Shown here in pieces: positions 11,601 through 20,580 of a DNA stretch of 64,000 nt (position 1 is the first letter of the stretch; each line of letters begins with the position of its first letter). The position numbers and the translations under genes were made by a program. The notes under the pieces were generated by a model, which was not told where the DNA came from, ran no database searches, and was given only the letters and a program-made list of their open reading frames with translations. Origin of the DNA: Cordilura impudica (lineage: Eukaryota; Arthropoda; Insecta; Diptera; Scathophagidae); the NCBI GenBank assembly GCA_963682025.1, contig OY821519.1, positions 253,444,116 through 253,508,115 on the forward strand, given 5' to 3'.

Positions 11601-11712
11601 ATTTTGAATTTATCAGTGATACATTTGAGCCTGAATCGTAAATAGCAAATAAATCTAAATTATCATTTAACGTTATTTGAAGTTCAATTAATGGTGGTAT
11701 TCTGAGTTTTTT
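8671..11712 (-). CDS. pol: Gypsy pol: protease, reverse transcriptase, RNase H, integrase
   Basis: Frame entered by -1 frameshift from gag at 11706-11712; it has no ATG of its own at the start. First comes an aspartic protease with IYDSGSNVSLI (DSG codons 11637-11629) and closing motif DFLIGLD. Counting residues from codon 11592: reverse transcriptase about 140-400 with CIDFRDLN, FSKLDINSAFWSIPL and YIDD (305-308); RNase H about 440-570 with SDAS (453), ECL (497), SDH (521) and ADCLSR; integrase about 630-960 with an HHCC zinc site (H643, H648, C675, C678), catalytic D711, D769 and E805 (DD35E) and a GPY-type module (RIGPYKILKK). Order PR-RT-RH-IN defines Ty3/gypsy. All catalytic residues are present and there are no stops. 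The stop lies 66 bases from the 3' LTR, leaving no room for env. Confidence 0.95.
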   Translation of the reverse strand, partial: KKLRIPPLIELQITLNDNLDLFAIYDSGSNVSLINSKLVNLKQEKIKLKRKVNLRTINGVYKSKELIKIKARILNIEKYIDVFVIDNENFKHDFLIGLDCIQKFKLIQNEKLQIEQKSSKHLGKYTYEINFNEHVDLDSFNVLTNHLSHHEKKIIQNLIDKYKSIFAKDKYDIGVVRDYEARIDLIIDKYCSKRPYRCTIEDKKEIEEQISELLKKNLIEESYSPFAAPVTLAYKRDENKKSRLCIDFRDLNKIVVPQSQPFPLIDDLIIKTRNCKYFSKLDINSAFWSIPLRIEDRRKTAFVTQDGQFQWTCLPFGLKTSPAIFQRVLNNIIRKHTLSDFTVNYIDDILVFSKSFKDHVNHLSQLLEAILKEGFRLKFSKCTFALDSVQYLGHIIKCNTISPMKDNLIAIKNFPIPKNQKNIRQFLGKVNFYHRYVPKIAIILEPLHNLLRKGQEFIWSEGCQKTFDYLKDFLCTQPVLAIFDPNLPIHIYSDASLLGVGAELKQLQPNGKTEKPVAYFSRKLNESQKRKKATYLECLAIKECIKYWQYWLINRPFKVFSDHKPLENMNIKVRTDEELGELSYYLSQFDFELIYNPGKNNIEADCLSRNPVLEPEDDEYDQLKIVNLINVENIVDDQKNNEIIKNNRDKLLMKNNLYYKRTRKKDKIILSEAFCKKFIENVHKNFCHIGAKQMQSKILPYYTATNISKCIKYVCKNCEICIKNKSRGQDKIGLMSHLGPAKKPFEIVSIDTIGGFGGTRSTKKYLHLLVDHFTRFAYILTSKTQNANDFIKLTETVLKEHDIEIVLTDQYPGINSKEFKNYLEQKNVTIIFTAVNAPFSNGLNERLNQTLVNKIRCSVNEKDRKYAWTTIAHNCVEKYNDTEHTVTKFSPRYLLRGEDTSILPSELKKQENTNTLQIDRTKAFENSIKHHNYNKKLYDRNRINHNFNIGDLIYVENGNRLNRKKLDELRIGPYKILKKISKSIYEIDMGHKKLESNLFHISKLVPLPNNSLI

Positions 11713-12812
11713 GGATCAGTTTCACTTATTTCTACGTCTAATATAGAATTATTAACATATTTCATTTTGTTCTCCGTCTCTTTGAACCAGCAACTGGCTC
11801 CTGGGTGGAAGCGCGTACCTTTTCCTTTACTTTTACAGATTTCGCACGGTACTTTTTCTATTTTTTCTTTATTACCATAATTTTTATAATTTTTCTTATC
11901 AAAGTTTTTCCTCTGGACTAAACTTTCTAACTTCCCTATCTCATTATATAAGTCTTGAGTTTTTCTCAATTTTTCTCTATCGATTCTATCGGTTACAAAA
12001 TTCGGCAAGCCAATAGCGATCAAATCAATCAATGTTCCGTTATCAATACAATTTCTTATTTCTAATAGAAACTTTTCTTTTTTTATCGCATACTCTAACA
12101 AGGAGCCTGCTTGATATTTGTATTGTAATGCATATCTTACTGAACACCATCCCATATTTGCAAATGTTTCACAAAAGTTTCGTTTCCAAGCTTCCCAATT
12201 TGCTTGAATAGTTAGCTTCAAAAGTGTGCAACAATACCAATCTGAAGCACCTTTTTCCATGAACGATTTTAAAATTTCAATTTTTTTCCCATCTTGAGTT
12301 ATATTAAATCGTTCACATTCTTTTTCAAAGCTATCCATCCATTGATCCACATTTGGATTTTTCCCATTAAACTTTTCTATTGTAAATTCTTTAGCGATTA
12401 TACCAATATTCTTTTCTTCTGATCTACTTTGGGTTTTTTCTATGAATGTTTCCAACAGTTGTTTTACAGATTCAGAATAAACATTACTTTCAATTGCTTG
12501 TGTTTTGACTTGTTCCTCTAAAAACGCACCATCAAATTGTAAATTATTCGCTTCGTCTAAATAAGCATTCCCCAATTCTGCAGTTAAATTTATCCAAACT
12601 TTCCTATATTGCCCTTTTTGTTTAATTGATTTCTTTACCTTTGCAAATGCCGCCGTTTTTATTAGTTCCTTATGGCATGCTGAATCGAGGTATTCATCGG
12701 GCATTACAAAAGTTCGGCCGTCTAACGTGTCAATGCAGGTTACGCAGATTACATTTGTTTTTGGCTCCTTTGCATAAGATTGAACCTTGAATGTGAATTG
12801 TAGCTTGTCCAT
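11688..12812 (-). CDS. gag: Gypsy gag
   Basis: First ATG at 12812 begins MDKLQFTFKVQSYAKEP; 374 residues, stop TAA at 11688-11690. The frame is also open upstream to 12824 through a TTG. The central part (FNGKNPNVDQWMDSFEKECE, then GASDWYCC, WEAWKRNFCETFANMGW, GLPNFVTDRIDRE) resembles retrotransposon capsid regions common in arthropod gypsy elements. Near the C terminus CEICKSKGKGTRFHPGASCW forms a stretched zinc knuckle, C-x2-C-x9-H-x4-C, against the usual C-x2-C-x4-H-x4-C. Its last 25 nt overlap pol, and the shift site A AAA AAC lies in the overlap. It builds the virus-like particle in the cytoplasm. Confidence 0.9.
   Translation of the reverse strand: MDKLQFTFKVQSYAKEPKTNVICVTCIDTLDGRTFVMPDEYLDSACHKELIKTAAFAKVKKSIKQKGQYRKVWINLTAELGNAYLDEANNLQFDGAFLEEQVKTQAIESNVYSESVKQLLETFIEKTQSRSEEKNIGIIAKEFTIEKFNGKNPNVDQWMDSFEKECERFNITQDGKKIEILKSFMEKGASDWYCCTLLKLTIQANWEAWKRNFCETFANMGWCSVRYALQYKYQAGSLLEYAIKKEKFLLEIRNCIDNGTLIDLIAIGLPNFVTDRIDREKLRKTQDLYNEIGKLESLVQRKNFDKKNYKNYGNKEKIEKVPCEICKSKGKGTRFHPGASCWFKETENKMKYVNNSILDVEISETDPKNSEYHH
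11706..11712 (-). promoter_or_regulatory. -1 ribosomal frameshift site (A AAA AAC)
   Basis: In the gag frame the codons are AAA AAC preceded by A, a textbook X XXY YYZ slippery heptamer. Slipping back one base enters the pol frame, which stays open through DSG and the rest of pol. It lies six codons before the gag stop. No downstream pseudoknot was worked out. Confidence 0.85.
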
Positions 12813-12838
12813 TATAAGTTCCAACGTGAATGTTGTTT

Positions 12839-13328
12839 TATAAGTTATTTTATATCAAAGGTTATAATATTTTAGTGGTGAATAATAACAGAAGTGTTTC
12901 TCTGAAATAATCAAAGTTTCTCTTTATTTGTACAAAATTACACTTAACAACTAAAACAATGGTTTATTCTAACCTGAAATAATCAAAGAAACAACATTCA
13001 AAGTTGATTGTCCCACTGTTGTTTCTGGATTATTCTTATTGGGTTTCTCTTATTGGATTACACTTATTATTTTATTTCTTATGTTCTATGTTCTCGCTTC
13101 GTGGCTTAGATTCTCTACCATGTGCTTACAGTATTGCAGTAAGATTCAAATGAACAATAAGAATTTGGAATTGTCATATTCCAATAAGATTACAGTGTTG
13201 CCATATGACTAAATTAAGAATAAGAATTCGGAATTATTAATATTTAAAGAGTTTACAATGTTGCCTTATGATTTAATTAAAAAATAGGAATTCTGTATTA
13301 TGAAGATTAAGAAGACAATATTCTTACA
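12839..13328 (-). repeat. 5' LTR of gypsy element
   Basis: 490 bp, matches 8115-8604 throughout by eye. It should hold the promoter. Only 26 bases separate its end from the gag ATG. Confidence 0.95.
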
Positions 13329-13332
13329 TATA

Positions 13333-13762
13333 TATAAGTGAAAATCGGGAAGCGGCTTTATATGGCTAAGAATTGTCCTATAGGGTTTATTTTTGGACTA
13401 CTGATAAATGTGTGTAATAAACACCCATAGGCTTAATTTGCACGGGATCTATATGATAATTTTGATCTTATGGCAATTTAAGTCGACCACATAGGGCTCA
13501 TTTGTAAGGGAATAGGTCTGAACATGCGCCGATTTTCAGCAATTTTAATATCGTTTGTTCAATTTTATCAAAATGTATTCATATTTGCGACCTTAGTTTG
13601 ATTACAAAATTTACATGGACCCACAAACGGACATAACGACAGACAGACAGACGGACAGATTGACGGACATCGCTATTTCGACTCAGAAAGTGATTATGAG
13701 TTGATGGGTCAAATCAGCACAAAGTCATTATGCCCCAACCATGGAGCGATATAAGATATAAA
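13333..13762 (-). mobile_element. DINE-1-like repeat, second part after gypsy insertion
   Basis: Continues the copy begun at 7846: GAAAATCGGGAAGC, CTATAGGGTTTATTTTTGGA, GTAATAAACACC, AGACAGACAGACGGACAGA microsatellite at about 13641-13659, CTCAGAAAGTGATTATGAG, and the decayed terminal stem ending near 13762. Confidence 0.85.
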
Positions 13763-13765
13763 ATT

Positions 13766-13880
13766 TGATGCCAAAATAATGGAAACTTTTGAACTGTACC
13801 AGAGTTGATTAAAATAATAAGACAAGAAGATGGTATGAGAGAAAATGTGTAAAGTCTTATCGTTATCGTTATTTTAATAT
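13766..13880. repeat. Old dispersed repeat (family C), right part
   Basis: GATGCCAAAATAATGGAAACTT and CAGAGTTGATTAAAATAATAA match 43607-43670. Together with 7405-7800 it is the disrupted copy of the repeat. Confidence 0.65.
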
Positions 13881-13894
13881 TTACTTATTTATAT

Positions 13895-14062
13895 CAATTA
13901 TAATGCAAAGTAAATTTGTATTCTAATTTGGGTCCAGGGATAAGCCGGGTGACAAAGACCATTAGGCTGGTTTTGCAGCGACACACCAAAGCCTCTGGTG
14001 GGAATCGAACCCACGACCCCCGCATGATAGGCGAGCACGCTACCTACTCACCTACCGGGGCG
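13895..14062 (-). repeat. tRNA-headed SINE-like sequence
   Basis: Minus strand 14061-13991 (71 nt) is tRNA-like. It has a Pol III A box TAGGTGAGTAGG, a B box GGTTCGATTCC within a perfect T arm GTGGG-TTCGATT-CCCAC, and a 7-bp acceptor with two mismatches (GCCCCGG against CAGAGGC). The anticodon stem is poor; the formal anticodon would be UAU. A non-tRNA tail (TTTGGTGTGTCGCTGC... to about 13895) follows. Best read as a decayed tRNA-derived SINE or tRNA pseudogene, not a working tRNA gene. Confidence 0.5.
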
Positions 14063-14272
14063 CTTATATATTTTGGTTTTATTTTTATTAGTGCGGACAA
14101 GAGTCTAAATTGCATTAGCAGAACTTATACTCGGTTATTGATCTAGTTGAAAACAGAGGTTTATAGTTTTTTAAGGTTTGTGGTAAATTTAAATTTGCAC
14201 AATATTCAGCATAAAATTAAAATTGATTTGTTTGTGTCATAAAAAAAATCATGTGAGTCCGATCACAGGGGA

Positions 14273-14628
14273 GATGTGTAAACATCTAGTAATTAAAGAT
14301 TTTTTTATGGCACTTTTTTAAAATCCAACAGAAAGCGTCACCTATGTATCACTTATAGCAATCAATTGCAGGGGCTCTGCCTGATATAAAAATATTTATC
14401 ATTATTTATTATTTCAACCGGTTAATTTTTAATTTTTAATTTGTAGTTTTTTATTCTTTATTTTTCATTTCTCATTTCTCATTTTTCATTTTCAAACAGT
14501 TTATTACATATCATAATTTTTTCACCAATCCAATCATATGTCACATCGACGTCACATGTTACGCTGCCTCTTGATTGTGTTGAAAAAATATAAATTTACC
14601 CCCCTGCGCGTATAGATGTTTACACATC
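14273..14628. repeat. 356-bp segment bounded by 16-bp inverted repeats
   Basis: GATGTGTAAACATCTA at 14273-14288 is the exact reverse complement of TAGATGTTTACACATC at 14613-14628. Each repeat is itself nearly palindromic. It could be a small MITE, but no convincing target duplication is seen. Confidence 0.35.
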
Positions 14629-14639
14629 GAAAATTATAG

Positions 14640-15169
14640 TTCATATTATATAAGTCTGGTATTTTAGTTTTTTATTTTAAAAAAAGAATTACATTGGAAA
14701 CTGATAGTCAAAGTGGAGTTTAAGTTTCATGTAGCATACAAAATTAAATTCAGCAAAAAGATGAAATTCAAGTGCCCTCAGATTATCAAGGGTGCTGCTC
14801 TGATCACGCAGCATTGCCATCAAAACAACTATCCGCAGAATTATTATCTTCCCCACTTAGAATCTCAGATCCGATTTGAGAGCATCACTGATGCAGATAT
14901 TATTAAGGCTAAAGACAAATGCAGTGTTATATTTTATTGTAGATTTGCCATTTGAAGTTTTGTTATTTTATTTGAAGTGTTTTTATTTTAAGTTTCCGAT
15001 CTTATAGTATTTTGTTTTTTATTATTAAAAGAATTGATAAAAATAAATAAAATATTTCACAAAATATGTGAAATTTTGATTCACTGGCATCAATTACCCA
15101 CTGCATAATTAGCACTGTAGCATCGGAGCCAGATTGGGAGTAGGAGTCGGAGTCGTAGTCAGAGTTGAA
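14640..15169. other. No recognised feature
   Basis: AT-rich DNA with an 80-codon open frame at 14713-14955 that shows no family resemblance. I see nothing supportable. Confidence 0.35.
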
Positions 15170-15302
15170 ACTTTTTTGTCAGGGTATAATGAGTATGTGC
15201 TGATTTTTGTAACTACCAAAAATATTTGACCCAGACCCATTATACCGATCTACTCAGAATCATTTTCTGAGGCAATTTAACGACGTCCGTCTGTCCGTCA
15301 TA
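15170..15302 (+). mobile_element. DINE-1-like repeat, 5' fragment
   Basis: TCAGGGTATAATGAGTATGTGCTG, CTACCAAAAATATTTGACCC, CTCAGAATCATTTTCTGAG and GTCCGTCTGTCCGTC. Truncated after the microsatellite. Confidence 0.75.
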
Positions 15303-15309
15303 TTTTATA

Positions 15310-15899
15310 TTTTAAAAATATTCTATAACGAAATCCATAATTTCAAAAAGTATCAAGATATATGAGTCGACGACGACTCAATACGCCTCGCAAAATTATT
15401 CAAAGGCAGGATAACTTACTTAATTGCAAGTGAGTTTAAAAAGTATCCAAAAATGCTACCTAATGAGGTCACTAACAATCTGGAACTAAAAATATGTGCT
15501 CCAACTGCTTCTGAACGAGCACTTTAGGCTGATCTTGATTGTTATCATCCTGTCAAAAAACCACTGATATCAAAAAGGGATTGGTATATTATGTTAAGAG
15601 GGGCTTTCGGCTTATAATGTAATGTATCCATACATATACATTACAATATGACAATGATCAAAACCTCCTCCAAAATTGTAACCGAATGACTACAATCTAC
15701 ACCAGATCCACACCAGATCTCAATACCATGGGACATCTATGAGAATATGAAAAATGAAAAATGTGGACACGAGCTTATACAAACAAGACAGATCTCACAG
15801 AGGAAGTTGAATCAGAATTGCAAAAAAGTTCAATAGATATCATCAACAATTTAATTGACTCTATGCCTCGGCATTGTGAGGCAATACTAAAAAATTAAG
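15310..15899 (+). pseudogene. Tc1-like transposase relic
   Basis: Broken by stops and frameshifts, yet the ends are readable. Near 15375 a block like LNTPRKIIQRQDN matches the GRPRKTT.RQDR part of Tc1 helix-turn-helix regions. The end (about 15795-15890) reads LTEEVESELQKSSIDIINNL then IDSMPRHCEAILKN, the characteristic Tc1 C terminus. The central DDE segment is too decayed to trace. It lies between two DINE-like fragments. Confidence 0.7.
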
Positions 15900-15904
15900 G
15901 ATAC

Positions 15905-16250
15905 CACAAAAAATATTTGACTTAGACCCGTCTTTTATTATACCGATCGACTTAGCGATGTCCGTCCGTCCGTCTGTCTGTCTGTCTGTAATCAAACTGC
16001 AGGTCGCAAATATGAATATATTTTTATGAAATTTAGTATATAAGTTCCTACCGGCCATGAGATGAACCCCATTGAAATTGGTGAAAATCGGTTCATGTTC
16101 AGACTTAGTCACCATAAAAATGGCCCCTATGAGATCGACATAAATGGTCATAACATCCAAACTATCACATAGATCGCGGTCAAATTGAGTCTGTGTATGT
16201 TTATTGCATCCATTAATCAGTAGTCCAAAAAACCCTATCTATTTCTTTCC
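15905..16250 (+). mobile_element. DINE-1-like repeat, 5' half
   Basis: Starts at the AAAAATATTTGAC block, carries GTCCGTCCGTCTGTCTGTCT at about 15961, then CAAACTGCAGGTCGCAAATA, CATGTTCAGACTTAGTC and TTTATTGCATCCATTAATCA. Truncated 3'. Confidence 0.8.
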
Positions 16251-16429
16251 TAAATATATAGAACATAAAAATTTTGAAATTTATGAAAGAGTTTTTACTT
16301 TTATGATCCGTTGATATCGTCAAAAATATATTTTGTTATCAGGTTCCATGGTATTGCCTTTCACTGTAGGCAGGGCTGTCCCTAGGGTCGGGCCAGTAAT
16401 ACCGTGACTCGGGACGACTGGCAGATTTT

Positions 16430-17400
16430 TGTTCGAAGATCAATATATAGCATTAACAATCGAATATGATTTCGGAAATTTGGACGTCCAATTTTGGGCC
16501 AATTTGTCATGCATTGCTGGTCATGCATTGCTGGTAACGAATAGCACGAACAATGTTGGCCTCCAAGGCTTCAATTGTTGCTGGTTTATCAGCATAAACC
16601 AGCGACTGCACGTAGCCTTACATGAAATAATTGAGAGGTGTTAAATCGTACGACCTTGGAGGCCAAATGACAGCTCCATTTCTCAAAATCAACTTATCGC
16701 CAAACTTTGATTTCAATAGCCAATGGTTGTGATCGCCGTAAGGCATGTAATGAAGCGCCATCCTGTTGATAGCACATCTCGCCCGGATCAATGTCATCCA
16801 TATTTTCAAACAAAAAATCATTGATCATGGTGCGATAACGATCTCCATTGACAGATGATGCCACCAGCGTATAAACCGCACCAAACGGTGCATTTTTCTA
16901 AATATAATAGATCTGCAGGGTCTTTTGTGGATTGGTCTGACTCCATATGTGGTAATTTGCGATAAAACATCGGGTCAGTTTCCAACTGCTCTAGGGGGCA
17001 ATCGGAGAAAGAACAACGCATATGATGGTATCGTGGCTTTAATTGCTGCACCAGCTGGATTTTATATAGGTGTAGGCCAAAATCTTTGCGCAAAATTTTT
17101 CACGTAGTGGACGGACAGAGTCCAAATTCCTGCAACCGACAATGAATCGATAAAATTGGATTTTCTTCCACACTCTCATATACAGCGGCAATATTCCGTT
17201 TAGTACGGACATCCCTTCTACGTATTGGTGTGACTGCATCATTAAGAGACTATGTGATATGAAATCTATCCAAAATTCGATAGATGGCGTGCTCAGATGG
17301 ACAATTATGTGCGCCATAAATATCACGAAGTCGTCTATAAATTGCGCGAATATATGACAGATATTCAAAGAAAATTGGATAATTTCTAGGGTGAAACTAT
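16430..17400 (-). pseudogene. Tc1/mariner-superfamily transposase relic (copy 2)
   Basis: Read from 17400 down: an N-terminal region, WKILRKDFGLHLYKIQLVQQL, DPMFYRKL, KCTVWCGLYAGGI, several stops, KSKFGDKLI.RNGAVIWPPRSYDLTPL, and near 16500 KLAQNWTSKF at the C terminus. Same family as 1-690 and 54833-55960. Multiple frameshifts and stops leave it dead. Confidence 0.85.
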
Positions 17401-17419
17401 TCATGATAATGTTTTTTTT

Positions 17420-19090
17420 ATATTAACCAACACTCAGGGGATGCCCCTACAAATGCAGTGCATTGTGTTGATTTCAGGAAAATAGGTTGTGGGAACGAGG
17501 AAATAGGGAGTAGTGTTTGTGGATATTTGACTTAAATTTTATTAGATTATAGCTGTCAGGAAAGACCTCTGCGGGGAGTTTATTCCACATACGGCTAGTT
17601 CGACTGATAAACGAATTCTCTCTGTAATGCGTTGTAGACTACAAACGGATGTGATCTACTAGAGAATCGGGTAGAGCGAACCGAAATTCGGGCACTTGGA
17701 ATAAGTTTGCCAATCTCAGAAAAACATTTCCCATGGTAATATCTATAGAACAGTGCTACACAACACACATTCCGACGATGTTTCAATGAATTAATAGAGT
17801 TGGATACCCTACTGTCATTGATGAGCACCAACGCCCTCCTTTGTACACGGGCCAGTAGCTCCAAAATAGACTTTGAAGCTCCTGCCCATATATGGGAGTT
17901 GTATTCCATTTTCGGTCGGATGTAAGTGGTATAGATTTAAAGAGATCAGAAGGAGTGAAGTAATTTTTACACCGTTTTAGAAAACCAAGAAACTTGAATG
18001 CTTCTTTCGTTCCAACGAACATCACATTGAATTCTCATGCCTAGAACATCAAGAGTATCCGATTCCTCAATACCTATACCACCCATATAGACAGATGACA
18101 TTGTTGATTCCATGGCCCTATGGGTCAACATACAGCATTGAGTCTTCGGCGTATTAAAATCAACCCTATTCGCTTTACCCCACTCGGAGATTGTTAACAG
18201 GTCTTGATTGAGTGTGTCATTCATTGTCTGCCTTCTGCCCCCCAACCTCCAAAAGGCTTGGCCTACAATTAAAGGAAAATGAATGACAAATGCTGATGTC
18301 ATCTGCGAAAAAGTAAATAGAATTAAAAGTTTGACGAAGAAGATCGTTCAGAAAGATAAGGAAAATATAAGGAGAAAGAACGGAACTTGGGGTACCCCTG
18401 AATTAAGCTGAAACTCATTAGATGAGACCCCATCAATAACAACACGTATTGTTCGGTCTCTGAGATAACTCGATATAAATCGAAAGAAGTCATAACCGAC
18501 CCCAAATGCAATAAGCTTTGATATCAATGCACCGTGCTACACACGATCGAATGCCTTGGAAATATCCAGAGCAACCACTTTAATTTCGCCAAAATTGCGA
18601 ATGGATCGACTCCAGCGCTCAGAAAGTAGAGCTAACAGGTCTCCCGTGGAACGATTTCTACCGAAGCCATACTGTCGATCATTAAGAAGTGAATTGGCCT
18701 CTAAGTAGTTCACAAGATGGAAATTGATCATGCTCTCCATCACCTTTGAGAGCGCAGAGCAGATTGGAATTGAACGAAAACTTTCAGGGTTATTAGCCGC
18801 ACCCTTTTTAGGGATTGGTTCAACATTAGCAACTTTCCAGCAAGAGGGAAAGATTCCCTCATGGTGCGAAAGGCTGAAAAGGTTGGCCAATGGACTGGCT
18901 AGCGTCGAAGAGCACTGTTTCAGCACCAGTGCTGGTATACCATCCGATATGTTATATACTGATCACAACTGTCAAAAAGTTAGCGCAGTCGACAGTTCGT
19001 TAGATAGCCAACCCTTTCGTAAGTTCTATCTAAGCAAAAAAAAATACCCTTTAGATAAACACCACAGTCATTCTAGATGACTTCATCGGG
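17420..19090 (-). pseudogene. Non-LTR retrotransposon RT relic, 5'-truncated
   Basis: From about 18926 the frame gives IFPSCWKVANVEPIPKKG, NNPESFRSIPICSALSKVME, DRQYGFGRNRSTGDLLALL and VVALDISKAFDRV, classic reverse transcriptase motifs. The catalytic FFADDISIC block is at about 18315-18290 in another frame. Then comes LLTISEWGKANRVDFN, and the C-terminal LLARVQRRALVLI.D, RRNVCCVALFYRYYHGKC and a degenerate terminal WNKLP block near 17580. No endonuclease half is present upstream of about 19090. Motif style fits the Jockey/CR1 group. Frameshifts make it non-functional. Confidence 0.85.
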
Positions 19091-20114
19091 GTTTTTTAAA
19101 TAACATTTCGCGCCGCATATTTCAGTAACTGTTAGAGCTAAAAGTCCAACATCTGGAATACTTCTTAATTTGGTAAGGCAGAACATTCAAGCCAAATTCA
19201 AGGAAAATACTTCTGAAAGACCTTATTTTTTTAGTTGATTATAAATAGAACAACCCAAATATCAAACTCTAAAAAATGTAGACAATCAGAACAAACTCAT
19301 TGTACACTTACCCAAGCTTGGAGGAATTTACTAATACTGCCTTTCATATATGATATATTCATGTTATTAAGATATTAATATATATTCACATTCATAAATA
19401 AAACTCAACAAATTCTAATTAATGTTCAATTAAAATAAATATATAAACCTTTCTATAATGTTTAAAATACTCATTTAACTAATGTTTTATGAAATATTAC
19501 AGCAACAACAACAGCAACAACAAAATAAACCACAACAGCAAAATATTAATAATAAACACTGAACAAGTGTATTTATTTAACTAAGTAGTATGTTCTACAT
19601 ATTGCAACTCAATAAAGCAATTGATTGGAAACTGTGGATGTTGCAAAAAATAAAATGAAACACTAATTCATAATTAATAATCTGTGAAAATGTTTATAGA
19701 TTAATGTTGTAGGCTCTCTACACAAATATGATGAATATGTAAGAGCAAAGTACCCAGGCAGAAATTCTCAATGGTGCGAATATATAAAAAAAGTGTTGGT
19801 AAAGCATCGTATTAGAAAAAAATTAACAAGAAAGTTCTCCCGGGTAATCCTCTCAGATTGTGCTACGATTTGGAGAGGTAATAAAAGAGACAAAACTAAG
19901 ATCACATTTAAGGCGAAAAACTGGGAAGAAATTTGAACGTTTTTTTTTTATATTTTTTTTATATATATATTAATCACATTTACCTCAAAGTAGTCTAAAT
20001 TTGCTATATAGCATATTTAGTAATATTCGATTTACATTCTGAAGGCCTATGGTATGCTTTATACAACACGCACTAACTTTTCAAGTTTTTTTTTTTTTTT
20101 TTGAGAAAATCTAA
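19091..20114. other. AT-rich spacer with CAA/CAG microsatellite
   Basis: Contains an imperfect CAA/CAG tract at about 19500-19545 and AT-dinucleotide stretches near 19960. No coding or transposon signature recognised. Confidence 0.4.
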
Positions 20115-20580
20115 ATAAAAACAAAACCAGTACGAAAATTATAGTCGGTCTAGAATTGGTCACTAAAAATTGTCCTATAGGGTTTATTTTTGGACTACTG
20201 ATTAATGGATGTAAGAAACACGCACAAACCCAATTTAAACGAGGTCTATATGGTAATTTAGATCTTATGGCAATTTAAGTCGATCTTATAGGGATCATTT
20301 GTATGGGGACTAGGTCAGATTTTCACCTATTTAAATAGCGTCCATCCTACGGCTGGTTGAAGCTTATTTCATCAAAATATATTCATATTCGCGACCTGTA
20401 GTTTGATTACAAGGTTTTCATGAACACACAGACGGACGGACATCGCTAAATCGATCGATTCAGAAAGTGGTTCTGAGTCGATCGGTATAATAAAAGGTGG
20501 ATCCATGTCAAAAATTTTTGGCAGTTACAAAAATCAGTTCAAACTCATTATACCCTGACCAGAAGTGGCATAGGATATAA
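20115..20580 (-). mobile_element. DINE-1-like repeat, internally deleted
   Basis: Reverse copy: ATTATAGTCGGTCTAGA joins directly to ACTAAAAATTGTCCTATAGGG, so about 300 bases found in full copies are missing. It ends GACCAGAAGTGGCATAGGATATAA. Confidence 0.85.

Larger units (their letters stand above)
8115..13328 (-). mobile_element. Full-length Ty3/gypsy LTR retrotransposon, apparently intact
   Basis: 5,214 bp with two 490-bp LTRs (8115-8604 and 12839-13328) that I find identical on reading through, flanked by 4-bp TATA duplications (8111-8114 and 13329-13332). In element orientation the LTR starts TGTAAG and ends CTTATA, an imperfect inverted repeat. A polypurine tract AAGGGGGGAGA (8615-8605) abuts the 3' LTR. 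Gag and pol read without internal stops, linked by a -1 frameshift site, and there is no env frame. A TATA target is also seen in the 17.6/297 group of Drosophila gypsy elements; the exact lineage here is unassigned. Identical LTRs imply very recent insertion. Confidence 0.95.

Noticed and set aside
13991..14061. Working tRNA gene
   Set aside because: Acceptor stem has two mismatches and the anticodon stem does not pair properly; better as a SINE head or pseudogene.
14713..14955. 80-codon frame near the 14.3-kb inverted repeats
   Set aside because: No recognisable motif; lies outside the inverted repeats, so not a transposase.
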